A stretch of 64,000 bases of DNA from an uncultured Kiritimatiellota bacterium (GTDB lineage Bacteria > Verrucomicrobiota > Kiritimatiellia > RFP12 > UBA1067). The position numbers and the translations under genes are program-made. Below the pieces are notes generated by a model. It did no database searches, was not told where the DNA came from, and worked only from the letters and a program-made list of their open reading frames with translations. Shown piece by piece: positions 44,219 through 52,088 of this stretch. Positions within the stretch are counted from its first letter, which is position 1. Every line of letters begins with the position of its first letter. The stretch is taken from NCBI GenBank assembly GCA_934621385.1, contig CAKTUI010000002.1, positions 42,351 to 106,350 of the forward strand, read 5' to 3'.

Positions 44219-44306
44219 GGAAGGTTGGCGGAGTGGTTGAACGCGGCGGTCTTGAAAACCGTTGACTCGAAAGGGTCCGGGGGTTCGAATCCCTCACCTT
44301 CCGCCA
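44219..44306 (+). tRNA. tRNA-Ser (TGA), CCA encoded
   Basis: Acceptor GGAAGGT pairs with ACCTTCC, discriminator G, CCA at 44304-44306. Anticodon TGA within GTCTTGAAAAC. The long variable arm is GACTCGAAAGGGTC. This tRNA stands at the left edge of the accessory region. Confidence 0.96.
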
Positions 44307-44344
44307 ATTCTGGATAAAGAAGTCGCTTGTAGGGAGTCGTGGTA

Positions 44345-45284
44345 ATGGCCGAAAATCAGATAGTTTTGTTCCAGTCATCGGACGGCGTGGTCTCGTTGCC
44401 TGTTCAGCTTGAATCTGAAAGTGTGTGGCTCACGCAGGCGCAAATGGCGCAATTGTTCGGCAAGGACCGGACGGTTATTGGCCGCCATATTCGTAATGCA
44501 ATTGAGGAGGGGGAGATAAATGCGAAGACCATGTGTGCAAAATTTGCACATGTGGGCAAAGATGGCGACCAACTGTACCATACTGATATTTATAGCCTTG
44601 ATGTGATCATTTCTGTCGGCTATCGTGTGCATTCCTTGCGCGGTGTCGAGTTCCGGCGTTGGGCGACATCGGTGCTGAAAGAGTATGTTCTTCGTGGCTA
44701 TGCAATCAACCGAAAGCGGCTTGCTCAGCTTGGTCAGGCTGTCGAAGTGATGAAGCGCGTATCGAACAGCCTGGACACCGAACAGGTACTGGATGTCGTC
44801 AAGAGCTATTCTGCCGCGCTTGACCTGTTGGATGGTTATGACCATCAGACGGTTGGCAAACCGTCCACCAAGGCGCGGTCGGTGGAACTGACTTATGCCG
44901 AATGCCGTGCCTTCATTGATGATATGAAGTTTGCTGGATCGTCTGTGCTTTTCGGTAATGAGAAGGATGGTTCGTTCAAGTCTGCGCTTGGTGCTGTGTA
45001 TCAGTCGTTCGGCGGGCGGAAGGGCCCTCTATCCGTCCGCACAGGAGAAGGCGGCAAACCTCCTCTATCTCGTCACGAAGAACCACGGATTCTCCGACGG
45101 CAACAAACGTATCGCCGCCGGACTTTTCCTCTACTTCCTCAAGCGCAACAAGTTGCTTCTGCGCAAGGACGGAACCAAGCGCATCGCCGATCACACGCTT
45201 GTTGCCCTCACCGTCATGATCGCCGAATCAAAGCCTGCTGAGAAGGAGATGATGGTTAATCTCGTGATGAATTTCTTGGCATGA
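44345..45284 (+). pseudogene. RhuM-family protein with C-terminal Fic/DOC domain, frameshifted
   Basis: The ATG at 44345 (with GGGAG upstream) opens a RhuM-type reading frame: VWLTQAQMAQLFGKDRTVIG, then TDIYSLDVIISVGYRVHSLR. At about 45012-45020 (TTCGGCGGGCGGAAGGGCC) the frame must move by one base to reach ALYPSAQEKAANLLYLVTKN and HGFSDGNKRIAAGLFLYFL, the Fic/DOC motif (H-x-F-x-x-G-N-x-R). One extra G in this run would explain it. The original frame runs on to 45241 without Fic features. It may be a pseudogene, a sequence error or programmed shifting. Intact homologues are commonly called virulence RhuM proteins or toxin-like Fic enzymes. Confidence 0.8.
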
Positions 45285-45296
45285 GTGAGGTGTGCA

Positions 45297-45680
45297 ATGT
45301 TCGGTTTAGGCCTTTTCTTGGCATTGTTAACAGGTGTTGGTGTTGCAATTTGTGGGGTGGTGGTGATGTATTTTCCGCCGAGGAAGATCAATCCTTTCTA
45401 CGGGTATCGCACGGCGCGTGCCTGCAAGAACCAGCGCAATTGGGATTTCGCCCAAAGGCATAGCGCACGGATGATCGTTCTGGTGGGCATTGGCAATGTC
45501 GTCGTCAGCGGTGCAGTGTTTGCCGTGTTCGTGCGAGCCGGTTTCAGTGATTCAGAGCTTGTCCACGCCTGTGCGGCACTTCAGTTGGGATTGTCGATTC
45601 CAACCGTGCTACTTGCGATAGTTCCAACGGAAATCGCATTAAAGCGATTTGACGACAGGGAATCGAGCAATAGTCTTTGA
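45297..45680 (+). CDS. SdpI-like membrane protein
   Basis: 127 residues from the ATG at 45297, with GAGG 6 bases upstream. Three membrane segments. YFPPRKINPFYGYRTARACK, then NWDFAQRHSARM, is the signature of the SdpI/YfhL C-terminal domain. In Bacillus, SdpI gives immunity to the SdpC toxin; many short homologues have no known role. It begins 12 bases after the RhuM-Fic frame ends. Confidence 0.85.
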   Translation: MFGLGLFLALLTGVGVAICGVVVMYFPPRKINPFYGYRTARACKNQRNWDFAQRHSARMIVLVGIGNVVVSGAVFAVFVRAGFSDSELVHACAALQLGLSIPTVLLAIVPTEIALKRFDDRESSNSL

Positions 45681-45740
45681 CAACGGCAGACGAGATGTTT
45701 TCCTAATTAGGACTTTCGCGAGTTGCAAAAAGGACAGGAA

Positions 45741-46295
45741 ATGACACGACTTGAACAGACGCTGGACGGTAAACTGCTGCCGGAGTATGTGCGGCTCTAT
45801 CGTGATGAGGACACGGGTGCGATGGAGGTACGCTATTGGCGGTTTCAGCCGATGATTCTCCCGATGGTTTCGTTCGTGTGCGTGTGGACATACATGACTG
45901 TTGGGAAGGAATATATCGAGCCGCTCATGGAGGGCCTGCCGATTACAAATGGACTCTCTGGCGTTCCATTTGTGTTGGGCGCATTGTACCTCTGGGGAAT
46001 TGCCGTCGTCTTGTTGTGCGGGCGCGGCAGAGTTCGTCTTGAAAATGGGCAGGGGCGGTACACCTTCAAGGTCTTCGGCATCGGCGTGTCGCGTTCGTTC
46101 GAACTTCGCGGCAATACGGATGTGGAGATAGAGGTACCGAAAATGGCGGGCGGGGGTGGTCTGTCGCTCCCCTTCGGGGCTGGACAGGGTGCACTCTGTA
46201 TTTACAACGGCTATCGGTCGGTGACCATCTGCAAAGGCTGGAGTTCGGATGCCATCGACTTTGTCGCTGCGTTGCTTCGACAGAAGAGGATTTAA
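45741..46295 (+). CDS. uncharacterised two-TM membrane protein
   Basis: 184 residues from the ATG at 45741 (MTRLEQTLDGKLLPEYV). Two membrane segments are at about 35-55 and 75-95. The cytoplasmic C-terminal half is beta-rich and resembles a PH-like fold (GQGRYTFKVFGIGVSRSFEL). No family is recognised. AGGACAGGA precedes the start. It lies between an SdpI-like gene and the repeat-rich spacer before the BREX operon. Confidence 0.75.
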   Translation: MTRLEQTLDGKLLPEYVRLYRDEDTGAMEVRYWRFQPMILPMVSFVCVWTYMTVGKEYIEPLMEGLPITNGLSGVPFVLGALYLWGIAVVLLCGRGRVRLENGQGRYTFKVFGIGVSRSFELRGNTDVEIEVPKMAGGGGLSLPFGAGQGALCIYNGYRSVTICKGWSSDAIDFVAALLRQKRI

Positions 46296-46359
46296 GGCTT
46301 AAAGTGTCCGATCGGGCGATGGATTGAGGCTCGTTCCCGTGTGTGTCGTAGCCGATGGG

Positions 46360-46450
46360 GTGGGGGTTGCGCATCCCAGGGGTGCCAGGTTGCGCAACCT
46401 AAGGGTGTCGACTTGCGCAACCCAAAGGTCGGGGGATGCGCATCCCCCGA
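46360..46450. repeat. four palindromic words spaced about 23-24 bases
   Basis: GGGTTGCGCATCCC, AGGTTGCGCAACCT, CTTGCGCAACC and GGGGGATGCGCATCCCCC follow one another in the same orientation with AAGGGTGTCG-like spacers. Each is a short inverted repeat around GCGC. Confidence 0.75.
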
Positions 46451-46671
46451 CAATCTGACGCGGGCGCGGCACTTCTGCGAAACACCAGCGGCTTTTCCAT
46501 TTCTTGCCGACTCATTATATTTGCAATTTCTGTGCCTTTTGTTGAGCACAGGGGATGTGGATTATGGTAAACTATTGGGCGAGATGATGGGGTCGGGCTT
46601 AGTTTCGACTTGTCCAATTGTGGGCGTGACGGCGCAAAATCTTGCGCTGGTGGGCTTGTGTGCCCAAAATA

Positions 46672-46686
46672 CCCCCCCCCCCCCCC
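46672..46686 (+). repeat. 15-base C homopolymer tract upstream of the BREX-like operon
   Basis: Fifteen consecutive C, 127 bases before the first start codon of the operon. It is by far the longest G or C homopolymer in the window and could vary in length by slippage. Confidence 0.8.
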
Positions 46687-46813
46687 AGTAACAGCCCACG
46701 CTCAAATCAAGGCGTTTGGCTTGCTTGGTGCAGGTCTGTCCTCGGCTTTGGAATGGGTTTCGGCGGCTTTATTTCTGAGGGTAGCGTAAAAAGTCCTGGA
46801 GGGTTGTTCGCGT

Positions 46814-49729
46814 ATGCCTGATCGTGAGTTTTCGGAATCCAATGGCTGTTCAACAGCAGGCCTATCCTATATCTGCCCACTGGTTGACGCGGTGAAGAAA
46901 ATGCCCCCAGAGGCACAACTGACGGCTTTGCAAATCGCCGGGAAGACGGTTCCGGTGGACTCTGCGAACGATGTTCTCGTTTCGCTTGCCAAGCACCTGT
47001 GGACCTTCAAGGGGTGGCAACTGCAGCGGCTCATCAGAACCAAGGATCTGGGGTGGTTGCGGACAACGAGGTACGGAATGGCCAACCCTTATCAGATTGA
47101 TCAGGACTGTTACATCGACTTGAATGGGTCGGGTAGCACTCCTTTCTTGCGAGCCCTTAAGCTCATTGAGTGGTGCAATTTGTCCAACGATGATGTCCGG
47201 GTCACATACAGAGATTCTAACGCGAACGAAGACGCGAACTCTCCTCGTCTATCCCATTCAGCCGATGATGTCGAAAAGACAAATGAATCGAGTGTTCAAT
47301 ACGGGCAGGAGGGTGAAGAATTCGCGAAGTGTGATAAATCCGAACAGGGCATAGATGAGTTGCTGATATCTTCGGGTATTTTGAAGAATCGCGTCAGAAG
47401 CATCATGATTGAGGGCTGTCGCTATGATGTTGCTGATTGGACGGCCTGCTTCAATGCATTTGTCGTTCACTGTTTCACCTATCATCAGAAGAAATTGACG
47501 AAGTTCAACTATTCGCCTTGGTGGCGGTGGAATGCATGGCCGATTGTGCGTTATGCTAATTTGGATCCGCTTAATGGTGAAGGTGCTGAGAAATATGAGG
47601 TCGTCCTGACGACGGTCTCCGATCCGATTCGGTTGCTGTCAGCGATGAGTATGATACGGCGCAGTTGCGGTCTTCGACCTTGTGATGTGGAGATTGTTTG
47701 CTCTGAGAAACTGTTTTCCGCAGAAGCTGTGAATGGATTCGTTTCGGATGCCGCGCCGCGTCCGCCGAAGGTTCCGTGTGAAGGGCAGGATGGAATCCGG
47801 AAGTTCTCCTATATCTCCGACACCTTTGATGAGGTGACGGGAACGACACCAGTTGCCTTGTCCATTTGTGGTAAGGAGTATCCGTTGAACGGCAAGTGGG
47901 TCAATTTGCCGATTCAGTTGTGCGCCGTTCTTGACGAGATGTATCCAGGTAAGTTGCGTGAGATCGTGGAGCACGGCCTAATCGGCCGCCTGTCCCTATC
48001 TGGCAATCGGATGCAAAAAGGATACTATCTCGAAGGATCGGGTGTTTGGCTTGAGCGGAATATGTCCTCGTGTGAGATTGTTCGGCAGACGCGTAAGCTT
48101 GTTCAGCAGTTCGGCATTCGCCTTACTCAAGTCTTTGTCTTGTATATCGCGAAGAATGCGACCGGGGAACGGTCGTCTTACGAACGGGAAGATGATGCGG
48201 AGAGCAGGAAGAATGCCGCGGTTCTTGAACAGGACATTCGCGCAAATTATACGGCAGGCTTTGATTTTTCCGCGAGTGCAAAACGGCTGGTTGAAGGGCG
48301 GACAGGGTGCGCTTTCTCAACTGGGGTTATTTGCCTGTTGCAGGATCAGATGTTTCAGCGTAAGGACGGCCTGTGGTTCTTTACGGACCAAATCAGCGAG
48401 GACAGTTTGAGGAATGACATTGTCGATCGGTGCAGGCGATGGATTGAGGAGGTGCCGCTCGTCTGTCTTGGCCAGTTCGTTGAGATGATTGGAGTGCGCA
48501 CAACGAATCTTGAGGATGATTCCGATAGGGCTAAATATGCCGAGTACGTGATTGCCCGAAGTGGATTTGGGCGCACCTGTGGGTTCGAAGGAAAGCGCGG
48601 CGGGCGAATTTGCTTCTCGCAGGAAGTGGGTGTCGAAGGGGCTAAGAAAGCCTTTGCAGAGAAGGTTGAGACCTTGCTCCGAGATCGCTTTGACCTGGTT
48701 CCTCTCTTGGAACTGGCAGAGAGCTTTCCGATGGTCAGTGCCGAGTGGATGTGTGAAAATCTGCCGAAGTTGATTCAAAATGTGATTCTTGAGGATTTTG
48801 GCGATAAGACATACGCGCTGAAACTCCTTGAATACTATTACCTACCGGACGATTTCTCGGATGTGTTTAATTCTGTCGTGGAAGGCCTCGCGGCAGATGG
48901 TGAAACCTTGTCCGTCTCGCGGATTCTCCGAGGCTTGAACGAGTGGTACGGCTATGACTTCAGGGAGAATTTCGCGCTCAGCGAATCGGCCTTTAAGCAG
49001 ATAGCGACACGCGTTGACAAGAGTCATCGCGAGTGGAAGGGTTCGATTTTGTGTGGGGTTGATGAGTGTAGTAAGAAATCTCTGAGGTTTGAGCAGATTG
49101 TCGAGAAACAATTCCCCCGAATCTTCATGTTTGATGAATTTTGGGAGTTCGCTGAAACGACTTGGAGTTTGCGTAAGGGCAGTCGTGAACCTCAGAATCT
49201 GAAACTTTGGAAGAGGTGCATCCGCTATGATGCAGACCATTGGTCATCGATAAGTTATTTTAAGAGGACGACTGGATGGAATGCGGAGCTTGAAAAGAAA
49301 CTTACGGATGCAATGACTGAACTTCTGGGAACGAACCTGTACTTTGCCCTGGGGAGGGTGCCCCAGGGATTTTTGGATCAGTTGCCCGATCTTGAGATAG
49401 AGGGTCGGTGTGTTCGCTGGACGCCTGAACTTCTGACAAGTGTCGCGTATTTTTGTCTGCCGCAGGTGCGCATTCTCAATCATGCAGTGGCTTCGTATAC
49501 GGTTACGTCGCTGCTTGTGCCGCCAACTGTCGCGGCGGATACGGATGCGATTGCGTACATGGTGCATCTATTTAAGCTTCGGAATCCGCATGCCCCATCC
49601 GGAGAGAATGGCGATCTGTTGTATGTGGGGAGGGCGATATCGTTTTTGCAGGAGAATAATGTGAGGAATGTGATGCGGCAGGGCTTGCAGGCGAAGGTTG
49701 CCGCACTCCTGAAGCGTGAGGAGGCCTGA
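46814..49729 (+). CDS. large uncharacterised protein, first gene of the BREX type 4-like operon
   Basis: 971 residues, soluble, with no signal peptide or P-loop. GGAGGG lies about 9 bases before the ATG. The N-terminal 130 residues are helical (VSLAKHLWTFKGWQLQRLIR) with a DNA-binding-like feel. An acidic linker lies at about 135-175. A central part (about 330-450) has VALSICGKEYPLNGKWVNLP and GRLSLSGNRMQKGYYLEGSG. The C-terminal 400 residues are helical. I recognise no family. Its stop overlaps the start of brxP (TGATG), so it is an integral member of the operon and the main unknown of the system. Confidence 0.85.
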   Translation: MPDREFSESNGCSTAGLSYICPLVDAVKKMPPEAQLTALQIAGKTVPVDSANDVLVSLAKHLWTFKGWQLQRLIRTKDLGWLRTTRYGMANPYQIDQDCYIDLNGSGSTPFLRALKLIEWCNLSNDDVRVTYRDSNANEDANSPRLSHSADDVEKTNESSVQYGQEGEEFAKCDKSEQGIDELLISSGILKNRVRSIMIEGCRYDVADWTACFNAFVVHCFTYHQKKLTKFNYSPWWRWNAWPIVRYANLDPLNGEGAEKYEVVLTTVSDPIRLLSAMSMIRRSCGLRPCDVEIVCSEKLFSAEAVNGFVSDAAPRPPKVPCEGQDGIRKFSYISDTFDEVTGTTPVALSICGKEYPLNGKWVNLPIQLCAVLDEMYPGKLREIVEHGLIGRLSLSGNRMQKGYYLEGSGVWLERNMSSCEIVRQTRKLVQQFGIRLTQVFVLYIAKNATGERSSYEREDDAESRKNAAVLEQDIRANYTAGFDFSASAKRLVEGRTGCAFSTGVICLLQDQMFQRKDGLWFFTDQISEDSLRNDIVDRCRRWIEEVPLVCLGQFVEMIGVRTTNLEDDSDRAKYAEYVIARSGFGRTCGFEGKRGGRICFSQEVGVEGAKKAFAEKVETLLRDRFDLVPLLELAESFPMVSAEWMCENLPKLIQNVILEDFGDKTYALKLLEYYYLPDDFSDVFNSVVEGLAADGETLSVSRILRGLNEWYGYDFRENFALSESAFKQIATRVDKSHREWKGSILCGVDECSKKSLRFEQIVEKQFPRIFMFDEFWEFAETTWSLRKGSREPQNLKLWKRCIRYDADHWSSISYFKRTTGWNAELEKKLTDAMTELLGTNLYFALGRVPQGFLDQLPDLEIEGRCVRWTPELLTSVAYFCLPQVRILNHAVASYTVTSLLVPPTVAADTDAIAYMVHLFKLRNPHAPSGENGDLLYVGRAISFLQENNVRNVMRQGLQAKVAALLKREEA

Positions 49730-52077
49730 TGTATTCGTACAAGTGGAACAAGAAGACGGGCGGGTACACGCTTATTCCGGAGACGGGTAAGTTTGTGGCA
49801 TCCGAAATCAGGCCTGTGTATACGCAGGAACTGAAGCTCATTGGATTTAACAGGCATTTCCGGTTTGATGAAAGTGAAACACGACCTATTTGTTGGGCCA
49901 GGCAAAATGTGTACATCTATCGCGGCGAGGAAATTGCAAAGATTGAAAATGTTCGTTATGGATGTGCGATAGAACCTGAATATCTTGTTGGCCCCTGTGA
50001 ACTCAAGCCAATTGACATAGAGGCGATGGTCGCGGAACCAGAGAATCAGAGACTTATGGCGGCACTTGTCGCTGATACGCAGAAGCACATGAAAGAAATG
50101 TATGACAAATACATGGCTAAGTGTGATGTTGCATATATCGGTTTCTCGGGAGGTAAGGATTCGATGCTTCTGTTGGACATAAGCCACAGAACGTTGCCCT
50201 TGTCCGTGCCTGTTGTATTCAGTGATACTGATATGGAACTTCCGGATACATATAAAGTCTGGGAGAAAGTTCAAGATCTGTATTCTGAAAGAACCTTCAT
50301 AAAGGCGAAGGCGGATGTTTCTGCAATACAAAATTGGATGACATTTGGTCCTCCATCTCAAAATCTTCGGTGGTGCTGTTCAGTTCATAAGAGTACGCCT
50401 GCGATTCTTAAGCTGAAGGATATATCGGGGAATCCGTCGGCTAAGATGTTGGCTTTTGTTGGTGTTCGCGGAGACGAAAGTCTCCGTCGGTCGAACTACG
50501 ATGATGTTGGGGAGGGCGAAAAGAACTCAAATCAAGTTAATGCAATGCCTATTCATTCTTGGGGTGCGCATGAACTGTTTCTTTACTCATTTGAGAAAAA
50601 GTTGTTGATAAATGAGGCTTATCGTAAGGGGTTGCCTCGCGTTGGTTGTCTAATGTGTCCTATGTCATCCGCAAGACAATCTTCTATCATCTCGCAGGTG
50701 TATGCAAACGAGATCGTAGAATATGAAGATGCAATCGATCGGTCAATCAGTCGCGAATTTGCGTCGAGAGAGGACCTGAAAGCGTTTATCGGGGACGGAG
50801 GTTGGCATGCGCGGCGAAGCGGCGTGACCTTACAGAATGTGACACAAAGTCCAGGCAAGAGGAAGATACAGAGTGGATATGAATTCTCGGTTGCAAGATT
50901 GCATGCAGACGCGCTTCTTGAATGGTTAAAGGCGGTTGGCAAATTGGCGCGAGCGTCGCTTACGGAATATCTCTTGAATATAGATGGGGACATTTCCGTA
51001 AGAGTTATCATGGGAACAGGAGAGGACGGTAATACAGTTAGGTTTATCTTTGCGAATGGTCAACAGCCATCGAAGAAAATCGATAAGATTCTCCGGTATG
51101 CAGTTCAAAAAGCTGTGGGCTGTATAGGATGTCGCGTGTGCCAGGCGGAGTGTCCGACTGGGGCATTGAACTTTACGCCAGAGGTGCGTATAAATGCGGA
51201 TGAGTGCGTACACTGTTTGCGCTGTTATGGCCAACAGGATGGATGTATTAGATATTTCTCAACTCGTTATGCAGGAGGTAGTGCGATGACAATGAATGGC
51301 ATTAACAAGTATATGACTTTTGGCTTGAGACCGGATTGGATTACGGCTTTGCTTGAGGAGCGTGAATCGTTCCGTTCAACCATGCGTCTTGGAACGCGAA
51401 TGGTTCCATCGGCTGTGACCTGGTTTCGTGAGGCAGGCTTGATTACAGAAGCAAGTGCCATCGAGCTTACGAAATTGACTCAGGTAGCGGAGCGTCTTGG
51501 CGTGGGAAACAAGATTCTCTGGGAGTGCATTTGGGGAAATGTTTCGAATAGGTCCCCCTTGATAAAATGGTATGTGTCGTCCATTTCAGCGAACGAGCGG
51601 AAGACCCAGGATGATATTAACGCCATGATTGAGTCCGCAGGTGTTTCATCTGCATCGGTTCGTAAAGGCGCTATCTCTTCGCTATGTTCAATTATCAAAA
51701 TGTCTCCAATAGCTTTGGATAGTTGTCCGGTTGTCTCAATAGAGACAAAGGGTAATCGGCTTCTTTCATTGACGCGAGTTCCCCATGCGGTCTCGGATCT
51801 TGCTTTGTTGTACAGTCTTTTCGTAATGGCGAGATTGGCGGAGCAGACATCGTTTTCGGTTTCTAACTTGATGACGGCAGACTTCAGTGCGAAGTATGTG
51901 TCGCCAATTGTTGCCTTTGCCATGCCGGTTGCAGATTTCAAGCAGCAGTGCCAGGGGCTGGCAGACAAGTATGGGGATTTTATCCATTGTAATTTCACGC
52001 TTGGATTGGACGAAATTCAAGTCAAGACAGGCCAGAAGACAGTTGATGATGTCATCGATCTGATGTTGAACGCTTAA
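49729..52077 (+). CDS. brxP: BrxP-like PAPS-reductase-family protein with ferredoxin and DUF4007-like parts
   Basis: 782 residues. Residues about 130-400 are a PAPS reductase/DndC-type ATP pyrophosphatase: P-loop YIGFSGGKDSMLLLD (SGGKDS at 140-145), then FSDTDMELPDTYKVW and a WCCSVHK motif. Residues about 464-500 carry two Cys clusters (GCIGCRVCQAECPTG and CVHCLRC) of a 4Fe-4S ferredoxin. From about 521 the sequence (NKYMTFGLRPDWITALLEE, LGTRMVPSAVTWFREAGLI) resembles DUF4007. In BREX type 4, BrxP replaces the PglX methyltransferase; sulfur-based DNA marking is an attractive but unproven role. AT-richer than its neighbours. Confidence 0.85.
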   Translation: MYSYKWNKKTGGYTLIPETGKFVASEIRPVYTQELKLIGFNRHFRFDESETRPICWARQNVYIYRGEEIAKIENVRYGCAIEPEYLVGPCELKPIDIEAMVAEPENQRLMAALVADTQKHMKEMYDKYMAKCDVAYIGFSGGKDSMLLLDISHRTLPLSVPVVFSDTDMELPDTYKVWEKVQDLYSERTFIKAKADVSAIQNWMTFGPPSQNLRWCCSVHKSTPAILKLKDISGNPSAKMLAFVGVRGDESLRRSNYDDVGEGEKNSNQVNAMPIHSWGAHELFLYSFEKKLLINEAYRKGLPRVGCLMCPMSSARQSSIISQVYANEIVEYEDAIDRSISREFASREDLKAFIGDGGWHARRSGVTLQNVTQSPGKRKIQSGYEFSVARLHADALLEWLKAVGKLARASLTEYLLNIDGDISVRVIMGTGEDGNTVRFIFANGQQPSKKIDKILRYAVQKAVGCIGCRVCQAECPTGALNFTPEVRINADECVHCLRCYGQQDGCIRYFSTRYAGGSAMTMNGINKYMTFGLRPDWITALLEERESFRSTMRLGTRMVPSAVTWFREAGLITEASAIELTKLTQVAERLGVGNKILWECIWGNVSNRSPLIKWYVSSISANERKTQDDINAMIESAGVSSASVRKGAISSLCSIIKMSPIALDSCPVVSIETKGNRLLSLTRVPHAVSDLALLYSLFVMARLAEQTSFSVSNLMTADFSAKYVSPIVAFAMPVADFKQQCQGLADKYGDFIHCNFTLGLDEIQVKTGQKTVDDVIDLMLNA

Positions 52078-52088
52078 GGAGTACGACA

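Larger units (their letters stand above)
46296..46813. other. spacer upstream of the BREX-like operon
   Basis: 518 bases without a supported gene. It holds a set of palindromic TTGCGCAA/ATGCGCAT words at 46360-46450 and a 15-base C run at 46672-46686. TATGGTAAACT at 46564-46573 is a weak candidate for the operon promoter; no convincing -35 is seen. Confidence 0.65.

Noticed and set aside
46360..46450. CRISPR array
   Set aside because: The four repeats are too short and variable, spacers are about 10 bases and similar to one another, and no cas gene is present.
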